The notes: generated by a model not told the origin, from the letters alone. 54,780 bases of DNA from Bacteroidales bacterium (GCA_004553485.1 SFLG01000023.1:1-54780); one strand, 5' to 3'; counted from the first letter of the stretch, positions 45,542 to 54,780 are shown. Made by a program: numbers and translations.

Positions 45542-46048
45542 ATGGAACTTGTGGCGATACAGTGCGCACGGTATTTCCCGTTTCTGCATAGCGTGGAATT
45601 CTACGTTATAATGACGGTTGTAGCGGCCGGGTTGCTGGCGATATGCCTGCGTCCGGCCGAGAGGGGCGCCGTCATCACCCGCACGGTGACGGGCTGGATT
45701 TGCGAGGGCGACCCCGAGGCCCGGCGCGACAACCCGCGCCTCGAGATAGAGTGCCTGCCCAACGGCAACGTCATCGTCCGCCGCACCGACGTCAAGGGCG
45801 TGGGCGACACGGGCGAGATAACACTGCAGGTGACGCAGAAAGGCTTCGACCTGGAGATTTCGGAGCATCTTGTGGCCGGACGCCGCTCGCCGTCGACGCC
45901 GCCGGTGCAGGACGCCGTCTTCATCTTCAACTTCATGGGGCCCGAATACTACCATCTGCGCTGGAACAACCATATCGGCGACCGTTTCGCCGCCTTCACC
46001 CTCCACGTCCGACCCGGCATAAAGACCTCCGTCGACCTGCGCCAGTGA
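45542..46048 (+). CDS. Small single-pass membrane protein of unknown function
   Basis: The product is 168 residues and I do not recognise a family. One TM helix (FYVIMTVVAAGLLAICL, about 20-36) is followed by a soluble beta-rich domain with GWICEGDPEA, LEIECLPNGNVIVRRTDVKG, GEITLQVTQKGFDLEISE and a closing FAAFTLHVRPG. The alternating strands suggest a small immunoglobulin-like or beta-sandwich fold. There is no lipobox. It lies between a terminator and the ksgA promoter and is likely its own transcript. Confidence 0.7.
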   Translation: MELVAIQCARYFPFLHSVEFYVIMTVVAAGLLAICLRPAERGAVITRTVTGWICEGDPEARRDNPRLEIECLPNGNVIVRRTDVKGVGDTGEITLQVTQKGFDLEISEHLVAGRRSPSTPPVQDAVFIFNFMGPEYYHLRWNNHIGDRFAAFTLHVRPGIKTSVDLRQ

Positions 46049-46098
46049 CCCGACGGATATTTTGACCGCGGAATGGCGCCAAGTTGGAATTTTTTGCT

Positions 46099-46106
46099 TA
46101 TTTTTG
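46099..46106 (+). promoter_or_regulatory. -7 box in front of ksgA
   Basis: TATTTTTG matches TAnnTTTG, 118 nt before the ksgA ATG. No matching -33 box lies 20 nt upstream, so this is a weak call. Confidence 0.35.
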
Positions 46107-46223
46107 CGAGTCATAACGCAGCGCCCCCGCCAACCCGCGCTGCCGCCAGAGCAAATCCCGGGGTATGGTTACCGCCCGTGCTCTTCTCAGATTTTGTCAA
46201 TCCGGTTTAAAAGTATAACTACC

Positions 46224-47027
46224 ATGGCACAGGTAAAGCCCAAGAAGGCATTAGGACAGCATTTTTTGACCGATATGTCGGTGGCGCGTCGCATCGCGTC
46301 CACCCTTGACGCATACAAGGGCCTGCCGGTGCTCGAGATAGGCCCCGGCACGGGCGTGCTCACCCAGTTCCTGCTGCAGGAGGGCCACGACGTCACGGTG
46401 GTGGAGATTGACAGCGAGTCGGTAGCCTACCTGCGTGACAACATGCCCGCCCTGGCCCGAGAGCGCATCGTCGAGGGCGACTTTCTGCGCATGGACATCG
46501 ACACGCTCTACCCGCCGTCCACGATGCCGCAGTTCTGTGTCATCGGCAACTACCCGTACAACATCTCGTCGCAGATTTTCTTTCGCGTGCTCGACTACAA
46601 GGACCGCGTGGTGTGCTGCTCGGGCATGCTGCAGCGCGAGGTGGCCGAACGCCTGGCGGCGGCTCCCGGCACAAAGGCCCGCGGCATACTGAGCGTGCTG
46701 CTGCAGGCGTGGTACGACGTCGAATACCTCTTCACCGTCAGCGAGAAGGTCTTCAACCCGCCGCCAAAGGTGAAGTCGGGAGTGGTGCGCCTGACACGCA
46801 ACGGCGTCACCGACCTGGGCTGCGACCCGGTGCTGTTCCGCACGGTGGTGAAGACCACCTTCGGCATGCGCCGCAAAACCCTGCGCAACTCGCTGCGCGG
46901 CCTGTTGCCGCCGGGGAAGGCCCTCACCGGAGCAGAAGCCGAGGCACTGACGGCTCTGCGTCCCGAGCAGCTTTCGGTGCAGCAGTTCGTTCAACTCACC
47001 AACATGGTGGCCGAATTACGCCAATAA
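46224..47027 (+). CDS. ksgA: 16S rRNA dimethyladenosine transferase KsgA
   Basis: The start at 46224 (MAQVKPKKALGQHFLTD) is chosen because KALGQHFL is the conserved N-terminus; an in-frame extension from 46062 lacks coding character. The product is 267 residues, typical length. SAM-binding motif I is VLEIGPGTGVLT, motif IV is IGNYPYNISSQI, and FNPPPKVKSGVVRL follows. It dimethylates two adjacent adenines in helix 45 of 16S rRNA during 30S assembly. mgtE follows after 12 nt, a pairing common in Bacteroidales. Confidence 0.96.
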   Translation: MAQVKPKKALGQHFLTDMSVARRIASTLDAYKGLPVLEIGPGTGVLTQFLLQEGHDVTVVEIDSESVAYLRDNMPALARERIVEGDFLRMDIDTLYPPSTMPQFCVIGNYPYNISSQIFFRVLDYKDRVVCCSGMLQREVAERLAAAPGTKARGILSVLLQAWYDVEYLFTVSEKVFNPPPKVKSGVVRLTRNGVTDLGCDPVLFRTVVKTTFGMRRKTLRNSLRGLLPPGKALTGAEAEALTALRPEQLSVQQFVQLTNMVAELRQ

Positions 47028-47039
47028 GAGCACGTTATC

Positions 47040-48398
47040 ATGAAAGAATATACCGAGGAATACCTGGAGCACATCCGCCGCATTATCAGCGAAGACCGCA
47101 CTGACGACGCACGCGCCGAGCTGGAGTCGCTGCACCCCGCCGACATCGCCGAGCTGTATCAGAACCTCGACATCGACGAGGCCGAATACCTCTACCGCCT
47201 GCTCGACCCCGAGACAGCCGCCGACGTGCTGATGGAGCTGGACGAGGATGAGCGCCTGAAGCTGCTCGAGGCGATGACACCCGAGAAAATCGCCCAGCAA
47301 ATCGACCACCTCGACACCGACGACGCCGTCGACCTTATCCAGCAGCTCGACGAGGACGACCGTGACGAAATCCTCAGCCACATCGACGACGTCGAACAGG
47401 CCGGCGACATCATCGACCTGCTCAAATACGACGAGGACACCGCCGGCGGCCTGATGGGCACCGAGATGCTGGTGGCAAACGAAAACTGGTCGATGCCCGA
47501 GACCATCAAGCAGCTGCGTCTGCAGGCCGAGGACATGGACGAGATATACTATGTCTACGTTGTCGACGACGACAACAAGCTAAAGGGCATACTGCCGCTG
47601 AAGGAGCTGATTACCCACCCGTCGGTGTCGAAAATCAAGCACGTCATGGAAAACGAGCCCGTGGCGGTGAAGGTTGACACGCCCATCGACGAGGTGGCCC
47701 TCGAGATTGAGAAGTACGACCTGGTGGCAATTCCGGTAGTCGACTCGATAGGCCGCCTGCTGGGCCGAATTACCGTCGACGACGTCATGGACGAGGTGCG
47801 CGAGAGCAGCGAACGCGACTACCAGCTGGCTTCGGGTCTGTCGAGCGACGTCGACGCCGAGGACACCATCTTCAAACAGGTAAAGGCGCGCATACCGTGG
47901 CTGATGATCGGCATCTGCTCGGGCATCATGGCCTCGCTAATCCTGGGCACCTTCGAGAGCAAGCTGCAGGCCGTGGCAGCCCTGGCGCTGTTCATCCCCA
48001 TCATCGGCGGCACAGGCGGCAACGTGGGCGTGCAGTCGTCGGCTATCGTCGTACAGTCGCTCGCCAACGGCACACTCGAGCTCAAGCAGTTCTCGCGCCA
48101 GCTCGGCAAGGAGGTGCTGGTGGGACTGCTCAACGGCACCATCATCGCCGCCGTGGTCTTTCTCTACAACCTGATAATGCTGCCCGGCGACTTTGCCGTC
48201 ACCATATCGGTGGCCGTGTCGCTGTTCATCGTGACGATGTTCGCCACCATCCTGGGCACCGTCGTGCCCCTGACCCTCGAACGCCTGCACATCAACCCGG
48301 CCCTGGCCACCGGCCCCTTCATCCAGATTTCGAACGACCTGGTGGGCCTGATGATCTACGTCTGGGTCTCAACCTACTTCCTCTCCATCTTCAGCTGA
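47040..48398 (+). CDS. mgtE: Magnesium transporter MgtE
   Basis: The product is 452 residues. An N-terminal MgtE_N superhelical domain (about 1-130) is rich in acidic repeats such as LLDPETAADVLMELDEDE and IDHLDTDDAVDLIQQLDEDD, quoted in part. A pair of CBS domains follows (about 135-255; YYVYVVDDDNKLKGILPL and VAIPVVDSIGRLLGRITVDD). The TM domain holds five helices (about 285-450) with the conserved PIIGGTGGNVGVQSSAIVVQ pore segment. It mediates gated Mg2+ uptake across the inner membrane; acidic N and CBS domains sense cytosolic Mg2+. It is co-transcribed with ksgA. Confidence 0.96.
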   Translation: MKEYTEEYLEHIRRIISEDRTDDARAELESLHPADIAELYQNLDIDEAEYLYRLLDPETAADVLMELDEDERLKLLEAMTPEKIAQQIDHLDTDDAVDLIQQLDEDDRDEILSHIDDVEQAGDIIDLLKYDEDTAGGLMGTEMLVANENWSMPETIKQLRLQAEDMDEIYYVYVVDDDNKLKGILPLKELITHPSVSKIKHVMENEPVAVKVDTPIDEVALEIEKYDLVAIPVVDSIGRLLGRITVDDVMDEVRESSERDYQLASGLSSDVDAEDTIFKQVKARIPWLMIGICSGIMASLILGTFESKLQAVAALALFIPIIGGTGGNVGVQSSAIVVQSLANGTLELKQFSRQLGKEVLVGLLNGTIIAAVVFLYNLIMLPGDFAVTISVAVSLFIVTMFATILGTVVPLTLERLHINPALATGPFIQISNDLVGLMIYVWVSTYFLSIFS

Positions 48399-48520
48399 CG
48401 TCCCCCGTCTTCAACTGACGGCGTACCGCGGCGCGGCAGTCCGGGCGACAAACGGCATCAAACGGCGCTGATGCGGCAAAATTGGACCGGGAATTAGCGG
48501 TAGGGCTGAAAAAATTTTTG

Positions 48521-48528
48521 TAACTTTG
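48521..48528 (+). promoter_or_regulatory. -7 box in front of pyrG
   Basis: TAACTTTG fits the Bacteroidetes -7 box, 66 nt before the pyrG start. The -33 region is not well conserved. Confidence 0.5.
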
Positions 48529-48593
48529 CGACAGTGTTGTGCGCCCGGGTGTCAACGGGCTCACTCATTGCAAATTAATACGTTATTCTAACC

Positions 48594-50237
48594 GTGAATA
48601 CAAAGTATATTTTCGTCACCGGCGGCGTAGTGTCGTCGTTGGGCAAGGGCATCATAGCGTCGTCGCTGGCCAATCTGCTCAAGGCGCGCGGATACCGCGT
48701 GTCAATCCAGAAGTTCGACCCGTACCTTAATATCGACCCGGGCACCCTCAACCCGTACGAGCACGGCGAGTGCTATGTGACGGTGGACGGCTATGAGTCG
48801 GACCTCGACCTGGGACACTACGAGCGCTTTACCGACATACAGACCACCCGCGCCAGCAACGTCACCACCGGCCGCGTGTACAAGGCTGTGATAAAGAAGG
48901 AGCGCGAGGGCGTGTACCTGGGCAAGACAGTGCAGATTATCCCCCACGTCACCGACGAAATCAAAAACCGCGTGAAAAAGCTGGGCATCACGGGCAATTT
49001 CGACTTCGTCATCACCGAAATCGGCGGTGTTGTCGGCGACATCGAGAGCCTGCCCTTCCTTGAGGCCGTGCGCCAGATGCGCTGGGAGCTGCCCGACGAC
49101 TCGGTGTGCGTGCACCTCACCTACGTGCCCTACATCGCCGCCGCCAAGGAGATAAAGACCAAGCCCACGCAGCACAGCGTAAAAAAGCTGCAGGAGCTTG
49201 GCATCCAGCCCGATATCCTCGTCCTGCGCACCGAGAAGGACGTCAGCCTGGACGTGCGCCGCAAAATCGCGCAGTTCTGCAACGTCGCCCCCGACGCCGT
49301 TATACAGAGCATCGACATGCCGTCGATTTACGAGGTACCCGTGGGCATGCACGGCCAGCACCTTGACGAGCTGGTGCTGAGGCGCACCCACACCCCCGAG
49401 CCCTGGGGTCCGATACACATGGAGCCGTGGCTCAACTTCCTCCACCGCATGGAGTGCGCCTCCAAGACGCTGACAATCGGTCTGGTAGGCAAGTACGTCG
49501 AGCTGCAGGACGCCTACAAGTCAATCAACGAGTCGCTCTTCCAGGCCGCCACCTACAACGACCACAAGCTGAAGATGGTATACATCCACAGCGAGAAGCT
49601 CGACGCCGGCAACGTCGCCGAGAAGCTCAGCGGTCTCGACGGCGTCATCGTGGCTCCCGGCTTCGGCCAGCGCGGCGTGGAGGGCAAGTTCGTCGCCCTC
49701 GAGTACTGCCGCACCCACGACATCCCCACCTTCGGCATCTGCCTGGGCATGCAGTGCATGGTCATCGAGTACGCCCGCAACGTGCTGGGTATGCCCCACG
49801 CCAACTCCACCGAGATGGAGCCCGAGTGCGCCGACAATGTCATCGACCTAATGGAGACGCAGAAGAGCGTCACCGAAAAGGGCGGCACAATGCGTCTCGG
49901 CGCCTACCGCTGCCGCCTCACCCCCGGCTCGCGCGTGGCCGAGGCCTACGGCCAGGACGAGGTGCGCGAGCGTCACCGCCACCGCTTCGAGTTCAACAGC
50001 GACTTCCGTGACCGCTTCGAGTCCGCTGGCATGAAGTGCACCGGCACCAACCCCGAGACCGGCCTGGTAGAGGTGGTGGAGCTGCCCGAAAAGCGCTGGT
50101 ACATAGGCACTCAGTACCACCCCGAGTACTCGTCGACGGTACTGCACCCCAATCCCATCTTCCTCTCGTTTGTCAAGGCCGCCATCAAGTACCAGGCCGA
50201 GCGCAAACTGGCCGAGGGTGAGGAGAAGAAAAACTGA
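48594..50237 (+). CDS. pyrG: CTP synthase
   Basis: The product is 547 residues starting with GTG (NTKYIFVTGGVVSSLGKGI). The synthetase domain (1-270) has GGVVSSLGKGI, the SIQKFDPYLNIDPGTL loop, EIGGVVGDIES and the KTKPTQHSVK pattern. The class I glutamine amidotransferase domain (about 295-530) has the oxyanion loop APGFGQRG, nucleophile elbow GICLGMQCM with its Cys, and the HPEYSS His/Glu. It makes CTP from UTP, ATP and glutamine. yidC follows after 34 nt, as in many Bacteroidetes, so they share an operon. Confidence 0.97.
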   Translation: MNTKYIFVTGGVVSSLGKGIIASSLANLLKARGYRVSIQKFDPYLNIDPGTLNPYEHGECYVTVDGYESDLDLGHYERFTDIQTTRASNVTTGRVYKAVIKKEREGVYLGKTVQIIPHVTDEIKNRVKKLGITGNFDFVITEIGGVVGDIESLPFLEAVRQMRWELPDDSVCVHLTYVPYIAAAKEIKTKPTQHSVKKLQELGIQPDILVLRTEKDVSLDVRRKIAQFCNVAPDAVIQSIDMPSIYEVPVGMHGQHLDELVLRRTHTPEPWGPIHMEPWLNFLHRMECASKTLTIGLVGKYVELQDAYKSINESLFQAATYNDHKLKMVYIHSEKLDAGNVAEKLSGLDGVIVAPGFGQRGVEGKFVALEYCRTHDIPTFGICLGMQCMVIEYARNVLGMPHANSTEMEPECADNVIDLMETQKSVTEKGGTMRLGAYRCRLTPGSRVAEAYGQDEVRERHRHRFEFNSDFRDRFESAGMKCTGTNPETGLVEVVELPEKRWYIGTQYHPEYSSTVLHPNPIFLSFVKAAIKYQAERKLAEGEEKKN

Positions 50238-50271
50238 AAAGCGAATAAAAACCTACAAACCAAGAAAATAA

Positions 50272-52161
50272 GTGGACAAGAATACTCTTACCGGCCTCTT
50301 GCTGATTGGCCTGGTGCTCGTGGCCTTCACCTGGTGCCAGCCCCGTCCGGAGACCGCGCAAAACGACATGGACAAGGTTACGCAGGTAACCGATAAAAAG
50401 AAAGCCGACGCCCCCGAGGCCATCCCCGCCGGCACCGACTCGGCCTCCATCGCCGCCGCCGAGCAGCAGCGCATAGCCAAGCACGGCGCCCTGGCCCCCT
50501 TCGTCGAGGGCGAGGGCAAACAGCTCACCGTCAAGGGCAAAAACCTGCAGGTGACCTTCGACAGCAAGGGCGGACGCATTTCAAAGGTTGTCCTCCCCGG
50601 CTACAAGACCGACACCACCACCCCGGCCACCGACGTCACTATCTTCGGCGGCAACCACGGCGGCGCCTACGGCTTCACCTTCGAGACGGCCACTCAGCGC
50701 TACAACACCGCCGACCTCACCTTTGAGATGAGCCAGCCCGACGCCAAGACGGTGGTGATGGCCCTGCCCATGGGCGAGTCGTCGTTTGAAATCGTATACA
50801 CCATCAACGACGCCGAGTACCTGGTGACGATGGACATGCGCCAGAAAAACATGGAGCGCATCATCCCCGGCAACCGCACCACCATGCACCTCAACTGGTG
50901 GCAGAACCTCGGCCGCAACGAGACGGGCCGCACCTTCGAGGAGCGCAACTCGGCCCTCTACTACAAGTTTGACGGCGAGGACGCTGAGGACATGTCGGCC
51001 AACGACAGCAAGTCCGAGGACGTCACCGGCTCGCTGAGGTGGGTGGCCTTCAAGAACCAGTTCTTCTCGTCGGTAGTCATTGCCCGCGACCGCTTCACCA
51101 GCGCCAAGCTCGACAGCAAGGTGCTCAAGAGCCCGACAGAGCTCAAGAAGTTCGATATGGACGCCGTCTTCAACTACTCGTCGGCAAAAGCCAATCCCGC
51201 ACAGTTCACCTTCTTCTTCGGCCCCAACAGCTACCCGCTGCTGTCTGACCTCGACGACAAGATGGACAAGAGCTATGCCTCTGAGGGCGAGGAGAATGTC
51301 GACCTCGATCTCAACAGCCTCGTCAACGTGGGCTGGGGCATCTTCGGATGGATCAACCGCTGGTGCGTGATTCCGCTGTTCCAGTTCCTGGGCGGATTCC
51401 TCAGCAACTACGGTCTTATCATCATTCTCATCACGCTGATTGTCAAGCTGGTGCTCTTCCCCTTCACCTACAAGAGCTACAAGAGCCAGGCCAAGATGCG
51501 CGTGCTCGCCCCCGAAATCAAGGAAATCAACGACAAATATCCCGGCCAGGAGAACGCCGCCAAGCGCAGCCAGGAGACGATGGCGCTGTACTCGCGCACC
51601 GGCGCAAGCCCCGTCTCGGGCTGCCTGCCCATGCTGCTGCAGATGCCCGTGCTCATCGCAATGTTCTCGTTCTTCCCCACCGCCATCGAGCTGCGCGGCC
51701 AGTCGTTCCTGTGGGCCCACGACCTCTCGGCCCCCGACTACATCTTCACCCTGCCGTTCTCAATTCCCATCCTCGGCAACCAGCTCAGCCTCTTCTGTCT
51801 GCTTATGACGGTGGTGAACATCATCTACACATATATTAATATGCAGAACCAGCCCTCGACCGGCCAGATGCCCGGTATGAAGTGGATGATGTACCTGATG
51901 CCGCTGATGTTCCTGTTCTTCTTCAACGACTACGCCGCCGGCCTGTCGCTGTACTACTTCGTCTTCCTCCTTGTGACAATTCTGCAGACCGTCATCTTCC
52001 GCATGTGCACCAACGAGGAGAAAGTGCGTGCCCAGCTGCTTGAGAATGCCAAGAAGCCGCGCAAAAAGTCCGGCTTTATGGCCCGCCTTGAGGAGGCCCA
52101 GAAAAAGCAGGAAGCCTACCTCCGCGCCCAGCAGAAACAGCAAGCCAAACGCCGCCGCTAA
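50272..52161 (+). CDS. yidC: Membrane protein insertase YidC
   Basis: The product is 629 residues from a GTG start. The first TM helix (LTGLLLIGLVLVAFTW) precedes a large periplasmic beta domain (about 65-335, VTFDSKGGRISKVVLPGYKT). The conserved insertase core (about 355-590) follows, with helices at WGIFGWINRWCVIPLFQFLG and the GLIIILITLIVKLVLFPFTYKSY region, then KEINDKYPGQ..A, CLPMLLQMPVLIAMFSFF and LMFLFFFNDYAAGLSLYYF. The C-terminus is very basic (KKPRKKSG ... QQKQQAKRRR), which may bind ribosomes. It inserts inner-membrane proteins alone or with Sec. Confidence 0.97.
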   Translation: MDKNTLTGLLLIGLVLVAFTWCQPRPETAQNDMDKVTQVTDKKKADAPEAIPAGTDSASIAAAEQQRIAKHGALAPFVEGEGKQLTVKGKNLQVTFDSKGGRISKVVLPGYKTDTTTPATDVTIFGGNHGGAYGFTFETATQRYNTADLTFEMSQPDAKTVVMALPMGESSFEIVYTINDAEYLVTMDMRQKNMERIIPGNRTTMHLNWWQNLGRNETGRTFEERNSALYYKFDGEDAEDMSANDSKSEDVTGSLRWVAFKNQFFSSVVIARDRFTSAKLDSKVLKSPTELKKFDMDAVFNYSSAKANPAQFTFFFGPNSYPLLSDLDDKMDKSYASEGEENVDLDLNSLVNVGWGIFGWINRWCVIPLFQFLGGFLSNYGLIIILITLIVKLVLFPFTYKSYKSQAKMRVLAPEIKEINDKYPGQENAAKRSQETMALYSRTGASPVSGCLPMLLQMPVLIAMFSFFPTAIELRGQSFLWAHDLSAPDYIFTLPFSIPILGNQLSLFCLLMTVVNIIYTYINMQNQPSTGQMPGMKWMMYLMPLMFLFFFNDYAAGLSLYYFVFLLVTILQTVIFRMCTNEEKVRAQLLENAKKPRKKSGFMARLEEAQKKQEAYLRAQQKQQAKRRR

Positions 52162-52499
52162 CCACTAACCACGGCCCTAACGGCCCGGCCCCCGCGCCCC
52201 GGCTTCTACCCCTACCCGCCCCCCGCTGCCCCGCAGCGAGGGGCGGCGCCGTTCAGCCCCCCTCCGGCACGGGCACGGGTGGTTGGCACGGCATGGGCGG
52301 TTTTCGTGGCGGGCGGGAGTTGCGAAATGGGTGCAGAATTTGTGCAAGTCCCTAAAAATTCATATCTTTGTGCGATTATTGCCCGCCCCGCTTTGGAGCG
52401 GGTGCGGTTGAGTGACGCCAATACGCTGTCTGTCAGCCGCTAATCACCAGTTTATTTTCTTTCGATAAAAATATAAACCAACTCATACTTAATTTTTAA
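52162..52499. other. 338-bp spacer between yidC and the foldase gene
   Basis: The first part (52162-52320) is GC-rich with only short possible stems (CGCTGC/GCAGCG near 52224-52239) and no gene. The second part holds the promoter at 52339-52370 and an AT-rich leader of about 120 nt. Confidence 0.55.
52339..52370 (+). promoter_or_regulatory. Promoter of the PpiD/SurA-like gene
   Basis: TTTG at 52339-52342, exactly 20 nt, then TATCTTTG at 52363-52370: a full match to the Bacteroidetes promoter consensus. Confidence 0.7.
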
Positions 52500-54695
52500 A
52501 TGGCAACCTTAGAGAAAATCCGCAGCAAATCGGTGATACTTTTCACAGTTATCATTGTTGCGCTGCTCGCTTTCATTCTCGGTGACTTCCTCACCTCGGG
52601 CCGCAGCTTCTTCGGCCCCGGCGACACTGTGGCTTCGGCCGACGGCGTCGATGTGAAATTTGACGAATACCAGAAAAAGACGCAGGAGCTCTCGGCTCAG
52701 TTCCAGGGCCAGAACGTCGATCCCGATGTCATCAGCCAGATGGCCATCGAGCAGCTTCTCAACGAGAAGCTCATGAAGAAGGAATACGACCGCCTCGGCA
52801 TCACCGTTACCGACCAGCAGCTGCACGACCTGTTCTACGGTCAGGACAACGGCATGGGTGTTCTCGGCGCTCTTGCACAGCGCATGGGCACAAACGCCCA
52901 GGCTCTGCAGGGCCTTGGCATCACCACCCTCGCCCAATACGCCGAGGCTATGGAGAACCCCGCCAAGTACAAGCTCAATGCCGAAATCGCCCAGGCCATG
53001 AAGGACGCCTGGTTCGGCCTTGAGGACGCCGCCGAGGACAACCTCCGCGCCCAGGCCTACGGCAACCTCATCACCACCCTATACACCTCGAGTAAGATCG
53101 ACCGCCAGGCCATCTACAATGACAACAACGAGCGTCGCGGTTTCAGCTACGCCGGCAAGTCGCTGGCTTCGATTGCCGACGGCGACGTCAAAATCCAGGA
53201 CGCCGACTACCAGAAGGTATACGACAAGCGCAAGGGCCAGTTCAAGCTCAACGAGGAAAAACGCTACATCTCGTACATCGAGGTGCCCGTCACCCCCAGC
53301 GAGAAGGACTTTGCCGAAGCACAGCAGAAATATGAGAAAGTTGTGGCCGACCTGCGTGAGTCCGAAGGCGTGAAAGCCCTCACCAAGAATACCGACTTCC
53401 ACGCCGGCAAGGCTGTCAAGCACAGCCGCGGCACCATCGCCAAGGACGAAGTCCTGCGCGGCATGCTCGCCGACAGCTCAGCCCTCGCCGCCGGCAGCGT
53501 AGTGGCCCTCCCCCTCGGCCCCAACAACACCTACCGCATTGCAAAGGTGCTTGACGTCACCACCGGCATCGACAAAGTCAAATACGCAATGATCATGGGC
53601 AAGTCGGCCGACATCGACAGCATCAAGCAGTCGCTCAACGCCACCAGCTTCGACTCCATCGCCAACGCCGTCAACGCCGGCGGCAAGCTGAGCGGCATGG
53701 CCGCCCGTGAGATGTCGATGCTCAACATGGAGCCCACCGCCGACGACAAAAAGATGTTCGACGCCATCACCGAGAGCCCCGTCGGCCAGGTGACCTTCAT
53801 CACCGACACCATCGCCGCCGAGAAGTCGGCCGACGGCAAGGCTACCCCCTTCACCTACGCCCTGCTCGTGTCGGAGCGCGACCTCCCCGCCGAGGTCTAC
53901 AACGTCACCGTTATCGAGCACACCCTCGTGCCCAGCGCCCAGACCATCAAGGAGGTCAACGACAAGTTCCACAGCTACGTTGCCAAGAACAACAGCGCCA
54001 AGGCCTTCACCGACAACGCCGCCAAGAGCGACTACACCGTCCGCAAGGCCCTCGTCTCCAACTCCACTCCCAACGTCGGCTACATCGGCTACGCCAACCC
54101 CGGCCTGCCCAACAGCCGCAGCGCCATCAAGTGGGCCATGGACAACAAGGCCGGCAAGGTCAGCCCCATCTACAGCAAAAACGACGGCACCAACGACTAC
54201 CTGCTGGCAGTCGCTGTCGACGAAATCTACGACGGCAAGTACATGCCCGTCACCTCGGAGTATGTTCGTGAGCAGCTCCGTCCCGAGGTTCTCCTCGACA
54301 AGAAGGCCGAAAAGGTCATCTCCGGCCTCAAGGGCAAAAAGACCATCGAAGAGTATGCCGCCGCCATGGAGTCGCCCGTGCAGGGTGCCACCTCGGTCTT
54401 CGGCGACATGCAGGTTGAAAACCTCGGCTTCGGCCTGGGTGTCCTCCAGGGTGCCGTAGCAGGCGCTCCCGACGGTAAGGTTGTCGGTCCCTTCCGTGCC
54501 GGCGACACCGTCTACGTCATCGTAGCCGGTAAGGCAACCCCCATCAAGGACAAGGCTCCCGAGAACCAGGACCAGCAGGACAAGATGGCCTTCCAGAACC
54601 GCTACGTGCAGACCGTCCTCGGCAACCCCGCCTTCATCCTCGGCGACAACGAGATCGAGAACAACCTTCTCAAACTCACCCAGGACGACAAGTAA
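52500..54695 (+). CDS. PpiD/SurA-type membrane-anchored periplasmic foldase
   Basis: The product is 731 residues. A short cytoplasmic N-terminus (LEKIRSKSVILF) leads into one TM helix (VILFTVIIVALLAFILGDFL, about 13-32). A SurA-N-like helical domain follows (about 35-290, with VDVKFDEYQKKTQEL and MAIEQLLNEKLMKKEYDRLGI, quoted in part). Two parvulin-like regions come next; the second (VGYIGYANPGLPNSRSAIKW ... DYLLAVAVDEI) is degenerate, lacking the usual GGDLGWF. It resembles PpiD, which helps outer-membrane and secreted proteins fold as they leave the Sec translocon. Isomerase activity is uncertain. It is monocistronic, with a strong promoter and a terminator. Confidence 0.9.
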   Translation: MATLEKIRSKSVILFTVIIVALLAFILGDFLTSGRSFFGPGDTVASADGVDVKFDEYQKKTQELSAQFQGQNVDPDVISQMAIEQLLNEKLMKKEYDRLGITVTDQQLHDLFYGQDNGMGVLGALAQRMGTNAQALQGLGITTLAQYAEAMENPAKYKLNAEIAQAMKDAWFGLEDAAEDNLRAQAYGNLITTLYTSSKIDRQAIYNDNNERRGFSYAGKSLASIADGDVKIQDADYQKVYDKRKGQFKLNEEKRYISYIEVPVTPSEKDFAEAQQKYEKVVADLRESEGVKALTKNTDFHAGKAVKHSRGTIAKDEVLRGMLADSSALAAGSVVALPLGPNNTYRIAKVLDVTTGIDKVKYAMIMGKSADIDSIKQSLNATSFDSIANAVNAGGKLSGMAAREMSMLNMEPTADDKKMFDAITESPVGQVTFITDTIAAEKSADGKATPFTYALLVSERDLPAEVYNVTVIEHTLVPSAQTIKEVNDKFHSYVAKNNSAKAFTDNAAKSDYTVRKALVSNSTPNVGYIGYANPGLPNSRSAIKWAMDNKAGKVSPIYSKNDGTNDYLLAVAVDEIYDGKYMPVTSEYVREQLRPEVLLDKKAEKVISGLKGKKTIEEYAAAMESPVQGATSVFGDMQVENLGFGLGVLQGAVAGAPDGKVVGPFRAGDTVYVIVAGKATPIKDKAPENQDQQDKMAFQNRYVQTVLGNPAFILGDNEIENNLLKLTQDDK

Positions 54696-54736
54696 CCCCC
54701 TCCTGCCCCCGCCGTAGCGGCCTCACCGCCGCCCCG

Positions 54737-54774
54737 CACCAAGAGTGCCGCCCCTCCGGGCGGCACTCTTGGTG
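54737..54774 (+). terminator. Hairpin terminator after the foldase gene
   Basis: A 17-bp stem, CACCAAGAGTGCCGCCC and its complement, with a CTCC loop (54737-54774). The window ends six bases later, so a T-tract cannot be judged. Confidence 0.75.
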
Positions 54775-54780
54775 TATACA

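Overview
The window looks like a chromosomal segment of a GC-rich Bacteroidales bacterium, most likely of the Muribaculaceae type. Four things point there: a SusC/SusD pair, type IX secretion (T9SS) genes, a Rho factor with a long disordered insertion, and repeated promoters of the Bacteroidetes -33 TTTG / -7 TAnnTTTG type with 19-20 nt spacing. The family-level placement is a guess. No phage, transposon, CRISPR or rRNA was seen.

Layout. 1-258 is the tail of a secreted protein, followed by galactokinase and a minus-strand tRNA-Gln. 2228-9771 is a glycan-uptake operon (SusC, SusD and two SusE/F-like surface lipoproteins) without any glycoside hydrolase inside the window. 10060-14609 holds a RelA/SpoT homologue and a 7TM-HD phosphodiesterase (PgpH type). 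14966-20239 is a PorW-PorX T9SS operon with a small membrane protein behind it. 20226-22471 (minus) has a MATE exporter with a frameshifted C-terminus and a TPR membrane protein. 22749-24144 has cytidine deaminase and a lone metal-ABC permease. 24104-29676 (minus) has a PCMD-domain protein, rho and pckA. 30281-32545 is a 754-residue protein I do not recognise. 32622-35519 (minus) is korAB. 35973-45398 has a GH25 lysozyme and two PorU-like C25 peptidases that flank rex and a degenerate FAH-fold gene. 45542-54695 has a small membrane protein, ksgA-mgtE, pyrG-yidC and a PpiD/SurA-type foldase.

How the genes fit together. A clear theme is envelope biogenesis and secretion: PorW and PorX, two PorU-like sortases, YidC, a periplasmic foldase and surface lipoproteins. 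A second theme is nucleotide signalling and central metabolism: Rel, PgpH-type HD, CTP synthase, cytidine deaminase, PEP carboxykinase, 2-oxoacid:ferredoxin oxidoreductase and Rex. Most genes are housekeeping.

The least explained material is partly non-coding. It includes a 142-bp element with 33-bp inverted repeats (14716-14857) plus a third competing arm, and two perfect 26-bp palindromes with compensating changes (21695 and 30125), one of them beside a perfect 24-bp palindrome. There is also a strictly 10-bp-phased repeat in the korA leader and a long C-rich leader in front of rho. Among proteins, the double PorU arrangement around rex, the FAH-like protein that has lost its metal ligands and the unknown 754-residue protein deserve a second look.
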